Shown: in pieces, positions 15,085 to 23,563 of the stretch | Layout: every line of letters begins with the position of its first letter | Numbering within the stretch: the first letter of the stretch is position 1 | From: JAPXSY01 sp034003585 | GTDB taxonomy: Bacteria; Verrucomicrobiota; Kiritimatiellia; RFP12; UBA1067 | Length of the DNA stretch: 26,727 bases | Assembly (NCBI GenBank): GCA_034003585.1 | Contig: JAVEYH010000037.1 | Location: 1-26,727, forward strand | Reading direction: 5' to 3' | Notes under the pieces: generated by a model | Database searches by the model: none | What the model saw: the letters and a program-made list of their open reading frames with translations, nothing else | What the model was told of the DNA's origin: nothing | Translations under genes and position numbers: made by a program

Positions 15085-16388
15085 ATCCGATTTTTTTCAT
15101 GCTGAACGGGGTTGTGCTGCTGACGCTCTTCGCGCTCTCGGCTTTTTTTTCGGGTAGCGAGACGGTGCTCTTCTCCCTCTCCCCCATTCAGGTGCAGCGG
15201 ATCCGCAACCGCAATGCCGTGGCCGGAGCCCGGTTGGAGCGGTTGCTCGCCGACCCGCCGCTGATCCTCTCCACCCTGCTGGTCGGCAACAGCCTGGTCA
15301 ACTTCGCGATCGCGACCATCGGGTACCTCATGTTCTCCCGCCTGACGCCGCACTGGGGCGAGGCGATCGCCATCCCCGTGATCACCGTCACGCTGCTGCT
15401 CTTCGGCGAAGTGACACCCAAACGCATCGCCATGCTCCACGCCGAGCGGCTCGCGCCCCTGTGCAGCCGGCTGCTGCTCTTCTGGCTCTGGCTGCTGCGG
15501 CCGTTCAATCTGGTGCTGACCGCCGCGTCGCGCGTGTTTAAGAACGCGCTGCGGCGCGAACGCCGCGCCCTTTCGAATGACGAGCTGTTAACCGTGGTCG
15601 AGGTGGGCGAGGAGCAGGGCGTGATCGATGCCGAGGAGGCGTCGATGGTGGACGGTATCCTCAGGCTGTCGGAACTGATGGCCAGCGACGAGATGACCCC
15701 GCGCGTCGACATGGTGGGGCTGGACCTGGACACGCCCGTCGAGCAGCAGGTCGAGACCGTGCGCAAAGCGCGGTTCCGCCATCTGCCCGTGTACGTCCGG
15801 ACACCGGATGCGATCGAAGGGTTTCTGGATGCGGCCCCGTTCCTGCTCGATCCCGCGCACAATGCCCGCAAAGCCACGGTCCCCGCCCTGTTCGTGCCGG
15901 AGAACGTGACGCTGGATGATCTGCTGGTGACGTTTCAGCGCAGCGGCAAGCACATCGCCTGTGTGCTGGACGAGTACGGCGGCACCGCAGGCCTGATCAC
16001 GCGCGGCGACATTTTGGAACTCATCACCGTGCCGGTGGCACGCGGCGGGGAGGGCCGCACGCCCGCGATCCGCAACCTGCAGGGCGACACCTGGCTGGTC
16101 GACGGCACCGTCAGCCTCGACGAACTCAACCACCGCCTCGACCTGCAACTGGAGGCGGACGATGCCGACCGCATCGCCGGATGGATCACCTTCCACGCCA
16201 AACGCCTGCCGCAGGCAGGCCAGACCGTGGAGGCGCAGGGATGCCGCGTGACCGTGCGCCGGCTGCGCAAACGCCGGATCGACGTGGTGCAGTTGGAGGT
16301 GCTGGAACGCCCGGAGGAGACCCCGGAAGTCCTGCATGAGGGCGATGAGTTGCCGTATGACCAGCCGGACAGGGGGGAACTGCGGTGA
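15081..16388 (+). CDS. CNNM/CorC-type membrane protein with DUF21, CBS pair and CorC_HlyC domain
   Basis: 435 aa. The N-terminal DUF21/CNNM domain has several hydrophobic segments with AFFSGSETVLFSLSP near residues 20-35, TLLVGNSLVNFAIATIGY and LLLFGEVTPKRIA. A cytosolic CBS pair follows at about residues 200-315 (SDEMTPRVDMV, RHLPVYVRT, ACVLDEYGGTAGLITRGDILELI). A C-terminal CorC_HlyC transporter-associated domain ends the protein (about 330-415; WLVDGTVSLDELNHRLDL, RIAGWITFH). The full architecture fits the magnesium/cobalt-efflux-related family, also called hemolysin C-like. Transport of Mg is inferred from the family. The ATG overlaps the preceding stop (ATGA), and the 3' end overlaps the next gene by GTGA, so three genes are translationally coupled. 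Confidence 0.9.
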   Translation: MNPIFFMLNGVVLLTLFALSAFFSGSETVLFSLSPIQVQRIRNRNAVAGARLERLLADPPLILSTLLVGNSLVNFAIATIGYLMFSRLTPHWGEAIAIPVITVTLLLFGEVTPKRIAMLHAERLAPLCSRLLLFWLWLLRPFNLVLTAASRVFKNALRRERRALSNDELLTVVEVGEEQGVIDAEEASMVDGILRLSELMASDEMTPRVDMVGLDLDTPVEQQVETVRKARFRHLPVYVRTPDAIEGFLDAAPFLLDPAHNARKATVPALFVPENVTLDDLLVTFQRSGKHIACVLDEYGGTAGLITRGDILELITVPVARGGEGRTPAIRNLQGDTWLVDGTVSLDELNHRLDLQLEADDADRIAGWITFHAKRLPQAGQTVEAQGCRVTVRRLRKRRIDVVQLEVLERPEETPEVLHEGDELPYDQPDRGELR

Positions 16389-17377
16389 CCCCCGAACTCC
16401 AGATTCTCCTGATCCTGTGCTGTTTCGCGGCATCGGCCTTTTTTTCCGGCACCGAATCGGGGGTGCTGTCGATCAGCCACGCGCGGCTGATGCATCTGGT
16501 GCGCACGGGCCTGAAGCCGGCCGTGCTGCTCAACGGGTACCTCGCCGACATGCAGCGTTTCATGGGGGCCGTCCTGGTCGGCAACAACCTGGTCAACGTC
16601 ATGCTTTCAACCCTCTCGGCCAGCCTCGCGCAGACCTGTCTGCCGGACAGCCGCGCGCTCCAAAGCGCATGGGCCGCGGCCATGGCCTGCATGATGCTCT
16701 TTTTCTGCGAATACCTGCCCAAGCTGTTCTTCACGACACGCCCCCTGCGCCGCACCCTGATGGTCATCCGCCTCTTCTATGCCGTGGAGCAGGCACTCGT
16801 GCCGCTCACCGCGCTGGTCCTCTGGCTGACGCGGTGGCTGACGCCGCAGAAAGCCGGTACGGCGGGGCAGCGTTTCCTGATGACGCGCGAATACATCCAG
16901 CATGTGGTCAGTGACGCCCGCGACGGGGCGCGCATCAGCGCCTTCGAGCGCCTGATGATCAACCGCGTGCTGACTCTTCAATCCGTGAAGGCGGAACAGG
17001 TGATGACCCCTTTGGCGCGGGTGACCAAAACTGCGGAGAACGCCCCGCTGGAGGCGTGCTACCGGCTGGTGCGCGAATCCGGTCATGTGCGGCTGCCGGT
17101 GTTCTCGGCGGACGGCTTGGTCTGCGTGGGGGTGCTGGATGTGCTCGACCTTCTCGCGCGGGCGCCGGACCCGGAGCGCACTCTGGCCCGTGACGGGATG
17201 CACCCCCCCTGTTTCGTCCGCGCCGACGAGTGCGCCGACAATGTCCTGCCCCTGATGCGCGCGCACCGGCAGCCGATGGTGCTGGTGCGCGCCGCGCAGG
17301 ACGGCGCGGTGCTGGGGATCATCACCGAGGAGAATGTGCTCTCCGCGCTGACGGGCAGCCTGCAGAAGGCGGGATAG
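16385..17377 (+). CDS. Second CNNM/CBS membrane protein, lacking the CorC_HlyC domain
   Basis: 330 aa, GTG start overlapping the previous stop. It is a paralogue of the upstream gene: AFFSGTESGVLSISHARL near residues 18-35, AVLVGNNLVNVMLSTLS and FFCEYLPKLFF correspond to the DUF21 motifs. A CBS pair follows (about 200-325; EQVMTPLARV, RLPVFSADG, LGIITEENVLSAL). It ends right after the second CBS motif and has no C-terminal CorC_HlyC domain. The CBS core also lacks the DEYGG loop of its neighbour (VLVRAAQDGAVLGI instead). Side-by-side CNNM paralogues are known in several phyla and may act as heteromeric partners; this is inferred. It is followed by the AsmA-like gene after 39 bp. Confidence 0.88.
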   Translation: MTPELQILLILCCFAASAFFSGTESGVLSISHARLMHLVRTGLKPAVLLNGYLADMQRFMGAVLVGNNLVNVMLSTLSASLAQTCLPDSRALQSAWAAAMACMMLFFCEYLPKLFFTTRPLRRTLMVIRLFYAVEQALVPLTALVLWLTRWLTPQKAGTAGQRFLMTREYIQHVVSDARDGARISAFERLMINRVLTLQSVKAEQVMTPLARVTKTAENAPLEACYRLVRESGHVRLPVFSADGLVCVGVLDVLDLLARAPDPERTLARDGMHPPCFVRADECADNVLPLMRAHRQPMVLVRAAQDGAVLGIITEENVLSALTGSLQKAG

Positions 17378-17391
17378 GGCCCCCTTTCTTG

Positions 17392-17421
17392 TTGCCGCTG
17401 TCCGAGGGCATCCGGTATGCT
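17392..17421 (+). promoter_or_regulatory. Possible promoter before the AsmA-like gene
   Basis: TTGCCG (17392-17397), 18-bp spacer, TATGCT (17416-17421). If used, its start near 17428 would force the AsmA-like protein to begin at the ATG at 17468 and not at 17417. Read-through from the upstream genes is equally possible. Confidence 0.3.
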
Positions 17422-19363
17422 TCCCTTACCGGTCGGCCTGTGTCCGCTCCGGCACGGTTCTTCCATCATGTGGCGATTCCTCTCCATTCTGGGCCGGGCG
17501 TGCAAGACCCTCTTCTGGCTGGCGCTGATTCTCGCGCTGGCCGGGATTCTTGCGCTGTACCTGATCGGGCATGACATCCCCGCGCCGATCGTGCGGCGGA
17601 TCGCGCAGGCCGTTTCGACGGAAGACGTGCATGTGCGGATCGGGCGCGCCACCTTCACCCTGGACGGGGGGTTGCGGCTGCATCATGTGAAGGCCCTGCC
17701 CAAACGGATCGCGGACGGCCCTTTGCTCGCGGTAGAGGAAATCGCGGTGACAGTCTCGCTGCTGCCGCAAACCCCCATGCGGGCGCGCGTGCGCGGCGTC
17801 ACCCTGAAAAACCTGGCCCTGCCGGATTTGCCGCCCGCAACGCCCGAACGCAAACGGCCCCTGCCGGAGCTGCCCGATCTGGAACCGTTCCCGTTACGCA
17901 TCGAGCAAGCCGACGTGCTCGGCATCCGCGTCCGGAGCCTCACGGCCACCGTGGATCCGGACGCGAACCGGATCGCCGTGTCGGAGGTGATGATCCGCTG
18001 GCCCGACACCGCGTTCGACATGACCGTCTCAGGACAGGTCACGCTCGACCTCGCCCGCCGCCGCGTCAGCGGTCAGGTCGCGGGCAAGGCTTTCCCCGAC
18101 AACCTGATGCCGCTTTTCCGGGTGTTGCGCGCGCGGGGCGCGATCCGCCAGATCGACTGCTTCTCCAAAATCGCGCGGCCGGTCGACGCCGCGTATTCGT
18201 TTGACGTGGATCTCGACACCACGGACTTCGCCATGCGGCTGGGACTGGACGTCGGCCCCTGCGCGTATCGCGGCGTACCGGTCTCCCACGCCAAAGGGAC
18301 CCTCTTCCTGTATGGCACCAACATCCACACCACGGTGGTGATCGATCCGCTGGAGGCCCAGACCGCGGACGGCGCGCCGATCACGGGAAGCCTGACCTAT
18401 CGCGAGGAAACCGAAGGCCTGGAGATCGACGCGCGGACCGTGATGCATCTGGAACCTTTTACCACGCTCATCAACGTGCTCAATCAAGGTGAACTGGACC
18501 GGATCCACTGCGACACCCCCCCTTCCCTCTCGGTCCGCGGCGCGATCGCCCTTTCGGCGGAGGAGAGCACGATCACCAACGCGCTCCGGGGCCAGGTCGC
18601 GCTCGGCAGAGGGACGATTCTGAATTTCGGGGTGCGCGACCTGACCGCCGACTTCGACATGCTGGGGTATTCGGCACGCTTTCATCACGCCGCGGCGCGC
18701 TCCGCAAGCGGTGGCCAGGTCGATGGCGAAGTCACCTTCACCTTCCCCGAATATGCCGCCGCGGCCACGGTCTTCGACGCCGACATCCGCTTCGCCGGAG
18801 TGGACCTCGCCGAGCTGTCGCAGGCTTTCAATGTGACCAACGAGCGGGCCGGCCTGGTCACCGGAACGGTCCGCCTCACCGGGCCCGCCCACGGGGATCC
18901 CATCGCGGGACTGAACGGCAGCGGCCATGCGGACATCCGGGACGGCGTGATCCACCGCATGCGGCTGTTCGCGGGGTTGACCGATTACCTCACGCGCAAC
19001 ATTCCCGGCGTCTCCTCGCTGGTCAACCAATCCTCGGGCTCCATGGATTTCACCCTGCGCAACGGCGTCCTCGCCACCGAGAACCTCCTGCTGGAGGGCG
19101 ATCTCTTCAGCATCCTCGGACGCGGCACCTACGACCTCAACACCGACAAACTGGACTTCACGGTGCGCGCCGGCATCTTCCGTCAAAAGACCATCGCCGG
19201 ACGCATTGTCCGGCTGGTGACCCTGCCGTTCTCGCGGTTGCTGCTGGAATTCCGGGTTTTCGGCACGCTTGAACAACCGGAATGGACGTACGTCAACCTC
19301 ATCGAACGGATCACGGAAGGTTTTTCGGACGCGTCCGGAACGGTTCCGCAACCCACACCCTGA
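17417..19363 (+). CDS. AsmA-like membrane-anchored envelope protein
   Basis: 648 aa from 17417 (GAGGG 8 bases upstream). The in-frame ATG at 17468 (MWRFLSIL) gives a more typical N-terminus but has no Shine-Dalgarno, so the start is undecided. A single N-terminal transmembrane helix (LFWLALILALAGILALYLI) anchors a large periplasmic part made of long beta strands. The C-terminal portion (about residues 495-620) carries the AsmA_2/DUF3971-like pattern: GSGHADIRDGVIHRMRLFAG, then GSMDFTLRNGVLATENLLLE and YDLNTDKLDFTVRAGIF. Proteins of this AsmA/TamB-like group bridge the periplasm and are implicated in phospholipid movement to the outer membrane. Its place after the LolA-like and CNNM genes suits an envelope-maintenance cluster. 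It ends 3 bp before miaB. Confidence 0.8.
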   Translation: MLPLPVGLCPLRHGSSIMWRFLSILGRACKTLFWLALILALAGILALYLIGHDIPAPIVRRIAQAVSTEDVHVRIGRATFTLDGGLRLHHVKALPKRIADGPLLAVEEIAVTVSLLPQTPMRARVRGVTLKNLALPDLPPATPERKRPLPELPDLEPFPLRIEQADVLGIRVRSLTATVDPDANRIAVSEVMIRWPDTAFDMTVSGQVTLDLARRRVSGQVAGKAFPDNLMPLFRVLRARGAIRQIDCFSKIARPVDAAYSFDVDLDTTDFAMRLGLDVGPCAYRGVPVSHAKGTLFLYGTNIHTTVVIDPLEAQTADGAPITGSLTYREETEGLEIDARTVMHLEPFTTLINVLNQGELDRIHCDTPPSLSVRGAIALSAEESTITNALRGQVALGRGTILNFGVRDLTADFDMLGYSARFHHAAARSASGGQVDGEVTFTFPEYAAAATVFDADIRFAGVDLAELSQAFNVTNERAGLVTGTVRLTGPAHGDPIAGLNGSGHADIRDGVIHRMRLFAGLTDYLTRNIPGVSSLVNQSSGSMDFTLRNGVLATENLLLEGDLFSILGRGTYDLNTDKLDFTVRAGIFRQKTIAGRIVRLVTLPFSRLLLEFRVFGTLEQPEWTYVNLIERITEGFSDASGTVPQPTP

Positions 19364-19366
19364 CCC

Positions 19367-20713
19367 ATGCGTTTTCTGCTCCACACCTACGGCTGCCAAA
19401 TGAACGTGCGTGACTCCGACGCCGCCGCCGCGGTCCTGAAGGCCGCAGGCCACACGCCTGCCGACCGCGAGGCGGATGCCGACCTCGTCCTGGTCAACAC
19501 CTGCAGCGTCCGCGGCAAGGCGGAGGACAAGGCCCTCGGCAAACTCGGTCTGCTCTGCGCGGGCAAGCGCGAGCGGCCGGGGCGGATGGTGGGGGTGATG
19601 GGCTGCATGGCGCAGCGTTTGGGACCGGAGATCTTTTCGCGGGTGCGCGGTCTGGATTTCGCGGTGGGCACCCGCCGCGCCGGCGCGATCCCCCGCCTGG
19701 TGGCCCGTGTGCTGGCCGGCGAGACCGGCCTGGGCGAATGGTCCGCGCCGGATGAGCTGCCGGATGTGCCGGACAGCCATGCGGAGTCCGGCTTCGCGGC
19801 CCTGGTGACCATTCTGCTCGGCTGCAACCGGCGCTGCGCGTACTGCATCGTCCCGGATGTGCGCGGCACCGAGTACAGCCGCCCCGCCCGCGAGATTCTG
19901 GCGGAGATCGGCGCGCTCGCGCGCAACGGCATCCGCGAAGTCACGCTGCTGGGGCAGAGCGTCATGAACTACGGCCGCTTCCACACGGTCTGGGAGGCGT
20001 GGGACGCTTCTTCGCCGGAAGGCTTCCGCGAGCCGTTCGCCCGCCTGCTGGAGGCGGTTGCCGCCGTGCCCGGCATCGCCCGCGTCCGTTTCACATCGAG
20101 TCACCCGTCGGGCGTCACGGATGAGCTTGTCCGCGTCATGCGCCACGTGCCGCAGCTCTGCCACCACCTGCACCTGCCCTTCCAGTCCGGTTCCGACCGC
20201 ATTCTCAAGGCCATGCGCCGCGGGTACACGCGGGCCGGATATCTGGACGCGGTGGCCCGCCTGCGCTCGGCCATGCCCGACCTCGCGCTCACGACCGACG
20301 TGATCGTCGGGTTCCCCGGCGAGACCGTGGCCGATTTCGAAGAGACCCGCGCGCTCATGCGGGAGGCGGCCTTTGACAACGCCTTCATCTTCAAATACTC
20401 GCCGCGTCCGGGCACCCCGGCCGCCGCGCTGGAGGATGACGTCGCGGAGGAGGAGAAGATGCGGCGCAACCAGGTGCTGCTGGCGGACCAGGATCTGCGC
20501 GGCGTGGCGCTCAACCGGCAGCTCGTCGGCACGATCCAGGAGGTGCTGGCCGAAGGACCGAGTCTGCGGAACGCCGCACGCTGGTCGGGCCGAACGCCGG
20601 GCAACAAGATCGTGGTCTTCGATCCCCCCGCCAGTCTGACGGCGGGCCATGCGGTGCGCGTGCGCATCACCCGCGCGGCGCCGCAAACCCTGTACGGCGA
20701 CCCGCTGCCATGA
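19367..20713 (+). CDS. miaB: tRNA-2-methylthio-N6-dimethylallyladenosine synthase (MiaB-type)
   Basis: 448 aa radical SAM methylthiotransferase that adds the 2-methylthio group to i6A37 of tRNAs. The N-terminal MTTase domain has Cys10 (TYGCQMN), Cys46 (VNTCSVR) and Cys80 (MGCMAQ) for the auxiliary cluster. The radical SAM motif CNRRCAYC uses Cys153, Cys157 and Cys160. Family segments follow: TEYSRPAREIL, VTLLGQSVMNYG, RFTSSHPSGV, HLPFQSGSDRILKAMRRGYT, TDVIVGFPGET and FIFKYSPRPGTPAA, then a C-terminal TRAM domain to about residue 445. QSVMNYG replaces the more usual QNVN(S/A)Y(G), and CIVPDVRGTEYSR replaces CIVP-YVRGRE-SR, small deviations that leave MiaB as the best call over MtaB or RimO. 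It overlaps the next gene by ATGA. Confidence 0.92.
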   Translation: MRFLLHTYGCQMNVRDSDAAAAVLKAAGHTPADREADADLVLVNTCSVRGKAEDKALGKLGLLCAGKRERPGRMVGVMGCMAQRLGPEIFSRVRGLDFAVGTRRAGAIPRLVARVLAGETGLGEWSAPDELPDVPDSHAESGFAALVTILLGCNRRCAYCIVPDVRGTEYSRPAREILAEIGALARNGIREVTLLGQSVMNYGRFHTVWEAWDASSPEGFREPFARLLEAVAAVPGIARVRFTSSHPSGVTDELVRVMRHVPQLCHHLHLPFQSGSDRILKAMRRGYTRAGYLDAVARLRSAMPDLALTTDVIVGFPGETVADFEETRALMREAAFDNAFIFKYSPRPGTPAAALEDDVAEEEKMRRNQVLLADQDLRGVALNRQLVGTIQEVLAEGPSLRNAARWSGRTPGNKIVVFDPPASLTAGHAVRVRITRAAPQTLYGDPLP

Positions 20714-21969
20714 TTGTCGGCCAAACACTCACCTGCACCATCGAATCCCTGGCCTACGGCGGGGATGGCGTGGCGCGTGCCGACGGCCTGGTCGTGTTCG
20801 TGCCGCAGACCCTCCCCGGCGAGGAGGTCCGCGTCCGGATCACGCAGCGCAAAAAGAGTTTCGCCCGGGCCGAACCGCTGGACATTCTCACCGCCTCCCC
20901 CCGGCGCATCGCGCCCGGTTGCCGCGTGACGGATCCGGACACCGGCCGGCCCGCGCGCGTCCCAGGGTGCGTGTACGACCATCTCGACTACGCGGCGGAA
21001 CAGGAAGCCAAGCAGCGGCAGCTTGACGGGTTTCTGCGGCGCCTGCCGCAAAGCGCGTCCGGCACAGCCGAATGCCTGCCCGGCGTCGCTTCACCCGCGG
21101 CGCTCCACTACCGCAACAAGATCGTCCTGCACGCGCAGCGCGCTCCCGGCGGCGGCCTGCGCCTCGGATACCGTCAAGAGCCCTCGCACCGCGTGCTGGA
21201 TCTCGAAGCCTGCCCGCTGGCGGACGAGGCCATTAACGCGACGCTCGCCGCTTTCCGCCACACGCCGGAAGCGCAGCGCCTCCGGGAGGGCGACCACGTC
21301 ACATTCCGGTCCACGCCGCATCACGGCGTGTTTTGCTGGCAGACCGTCGAAACGCCGTTTCCGCCCCTTCCGGAAGACGGCCTGCTCGCGGAGGATTCGC
21401 CGGTCGGCGTGCTGCGCGTGCCCGCGGACGGCTTCTATCAGGTGAACCCCGCCGTGGGGGACGCGCTGGTGCGGACCGTTGCCGAGTGGTTCGCCGCGGA
21501 GAACGCGGACGGAGACGTGCTCGACCTCTATTGCGGGGTGGGTGTTTTCGGACTCGCCTGCATGCGGGCAGGCGCCCGCAGCCTGACCGGCATCGAATCC
21601 GGGCGGCGGGCCGTTGCTGCGGCGCGCCTGAACGCCGCAGCGCTGGACATTCCCGCGACCTTCCTCTGCCGCGCGCTGGGGCACGGGGAGGTGACGCCGC
21701 AGGCCCTGGCCGCAACCCCCTCGCGCGTCACCTGCATCCTCGATCCACCCCGGGACGGGTTGCAACCGGAGGTCACGCGCGCGCTGGCTTCCTGCGGTTT
21801 CGGCCGGATCCTGTACGCCGCCTGCGATCCCGCCACGCTGACGCGCGATCTGGCGGGACTCTGCGCGGGCGGATACGTGATCCGCCGCGTCCAACTCTTC
21901 GACATGTTCCCCCGGACCGCGCGCTTCGAGACCCTTGCGGAACTGCGGTTGCCCGTCGGGCCGGGGTGA
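20710..21969 (+). CDS. rlmD: TrmA/RlmD-family RNA (uracil-5-)-methyltransferase
   Basis: 419 aa SAM-dependent methyltransferase of the family that makes m5U in 23S rRNA or tRNA. An N-terminal TRAM domain spans about residues 3-60 (LAYGGDGVARADGLVVFVPQTLPGE). The catalytic domain shows FYQVNP, the SAM motif LDLYCGVGVFGLA near 271-283, LDPPRDGL (344-351), the catalytic Cys372 in YAACDPATLTRDL, and Glu407 in RTARFETLAEL. The Fe-S site expected before the catalytic domain is incomplete. Cys71, Cys87 and Cys168 are present, but the CGGC motif reads VPGC, so one ligand is missing. The RlmD label is by family resemblance; the exact uridine target (U1939, U747 or tRNA U54) cannot be told. It overlaps miaB by 4 bp and ends 31 bp from the convergent methyltransferase gene. 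Confidence 0.85.
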   Translation: MIVGQTLTCTIESLAYGGDGVARADGLVVFVPQTLPGEEVRVRITQRKKSFARAEPLDILTASPRRIAPGCRVTDPDTGRPARVPGCVYDHLDYAAEQEAKQRQLDGFLRRLPQSASGTAECLPGVASPAALHYRNKIVLHAQRAPGGGLRLGYRQEPSHRVLDLEACPLADEAINATLAAFRHTPEAQRLREGDHVTFRSTPHHGVFCWQTVETPFPPLPEDGLLAEDSPVGVLRVPADGFYQVNPAVGDALVRTVAEWFAAENADGDVLDLYCGVGVFGLACMRAGARSLTGIESGRRAVAAARLNAAALDIPATFLCRALGHGEVTPQALAATPSRVTCILDPPRDGLQPEVTRALASCGFGRILYAACDPATLTRDLAGLCAGGYVIRRVQLFDMFPRTARFETLAELRLPVGPG

Positions 21970-22000
21970 GGCGGCGACGTGCAAAGCAAGAACTGCTGCG

Positions 22001-23563
22001 TCAGCGGCAGCGCGGAACGCGCCGTGCACGAACTCCCTTGGACTTGTATTTCCCTTTCTTTTCGAACACCAATAGGGGTTGCCTGTCCTCAAAACCTGCC
22101 GCCCCCACCAGAAACCTGCGCACCTCAGATTCTTTCCTCACATGCTCCGCCACTTTTTTCAAGTCGATACGGTTCAACACATCCATCGTGACAGGTCTCT
22201 TGGCGTCGAAGAAGACAAGCGATCTGAGGAACCTCTGGCAAACGCTGGAATTCAGAAGCTCACACAGGAAGGTCGCTTCTTCCCCTGAAGAACACGGGAT
22301 AAAGTAACAGGTGTCATCCAGCATGATGGGTTTGTCTTGTTGTTGGCCTACGACCTCAAACCGGCAGTTCTTGTATAAGCCGGACACCGCAACCTTCCAC
22401 GGAGCAAATGTGTAGTCGCCTACACCGAAAACAGAGAACCGGGGCCGTTTTCGGTAAATGATACTGCCCCTTTTATCGAGAGCGTCTGCATGTGCCGCAA
22501 GGTAAGCCCATGTCTTCGGTGCTCTCTCTTGAATCGCCTCTGTGTCATCCGACGGCTTTCGTTGCGTAACGAGGACATAGCGCTCCGGCGTCGTCCGTCC
22601 GTTGGCAATATCCGACGACTTCAACAAAGGGAACAGGTACGTGGCCTCCAATTGACATTTCTCGTGGCGCCCGTTGATGAAGAGCCCGTTCTCCTTCCTG
22701 AACTCCATGACACCCGCAGCATCGTGTTTTACGCCGGATCTCCATGTATAGTAAGGGATGCCGTCAATATCGCGTAGTCGGGAATACTCGTCTATGTCAG
22801 CCACAAGTTCCCTACCGGCGAGTCCAAATGTTGCAATGCGGCCATCTAGAGAAAAACCGGGATAGACAGAGGCGGTAGCGGAGGATTTCGCAATACCCGT
22901 ATGCACGATGAGCAGGCAAGCGTCAACCGACGCTTGAAAGTGCGCATGCGCGTCGATGAGATGGAGTGACGCAAGGCCAACATTCAACTGGTTCACCCAT
23001 GCATGTCGCAACAGTTTCCGCGCCGTAGCGGTCTTACAGAGCATGGCCACACAACAGGCACGGAGGTGAAGAACCTCCAAGAGCCGGATCAACATCCACT
23101 CGGAAATATCGAAATTGGCTTTACCGGTCTTGGCGGCGAAACCGTTGTGTCCTTGAAAATTCGTCTTTTCAGGCAGATTATTACTCCCGAGCGATCCGAG
23201 AGCAGAGTTCGTGACCCACGGCAGGTTGCCTATCACAAGGATGCGACCATTTTTGCCCGCAAAGAAATCCTCCCAGTCCATCTGGAAGAAGTTTCGGCAT
23301 TCCAAATGGATTTCCCGCATCCCACCACGTCCGAGCGCCTGCTTTGCTTCACGGACATAATCGGGATTAATGTCAAAACCGTAAACAGCCTTTGCCTTCG
23401 GAAACGCGGCAGTGGCAGCGCAAATGAAGCTGCCTTTTCCACAAGTGGGTTCCACAATCACATCCGCAGTCTCGCCAGTTACACGAAGGAACTCGACAAT
23501 CTCTTTTGCAAGACCGGGCGGTGTTTGAAAATCCCCGAATTCGGATTTCTTAGTCGACAACAT
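22001..23563 (-). CDS. Type II N6-adenine DNA methyltransferase of a restriction-modification pair
   Basis: 520 aa. The N-terminus carries the motif-X-like GDFQTPPGLAKEIV (residues 10-23), SAM-binding motif I VEPTCGKGSF (37-46), an acidic loop YGFDINPDYV, and catalytic motif IV as NLPW (113-116), a variant of the NPPY/NPPW of N6-adenine enzymes. This order (X, I, IV, then the target domain) is the gamma class. The long C-terminal half, with YYTWRSGVKHDAAGVMEF, RYVLVTQRKPS and CYFIPCSSGEEATFLCELLNS, resembles target-recognition regions of such enzymes. It starts on the stop of the endonuclease gene (TGATG). GC is visibly lower than in the flanks until its last codons; the arginine-rich tail GVRARRVPRCR lies in host-like sequence. 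The role is to protect host DNA by methylating the sites cut by the partner enzyme. Confidence 0.9.
   Translation of the reverse strand: MLSTKKSEFGDFQTPPGLAKEIVEFLRVTGETADVIVEPTCGKGSFICAATAAFPKAKAVYGFDINPDYVREAKQALGRGGMREIHLECRNFFQMDWEDFFAGKNGRILVIGNLPWVTNSALGSLGSNNLPEKTNFQGHNGFAAKTGKANFDISEWMLIRLLEVLHLRACCVAMLCKTATARKLLRHAWVNQLNVGLASLHLIDAHAHFQASVDACLLIVHTGIAKSSATASVYPGFSLDGRIATFGLAGRELVADIDEYSRLRDIDGIPYYTWRSGVKHDAAGVMEFRKENGLFINGRHEKCQLEATYLFPLLKSSDIANGRTTPERYVLVTQRKPSDDTEAIQERAPKTWAYLAAHADALDKRGSIIYRKRPRFSVFGVGDYTFAPWKVAVSGLYKNCRFEVVGQQQDKPIMLDDTCYFIPCSSGEEATFLCELLNSSVCQRFLRSLVFFDAKRPVTMDVLNRIDLKKVAEHVRKESEVRRFLVGAAGFEDRQPLLVFEKKGKYKSKGVRARRVPRCR

Noticed and set aside
18029..20728. An 899-codon minus-strand open frame
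   Set aside because: It is antisense to the AsmA-like gene and miaB, both well supported by motifs.
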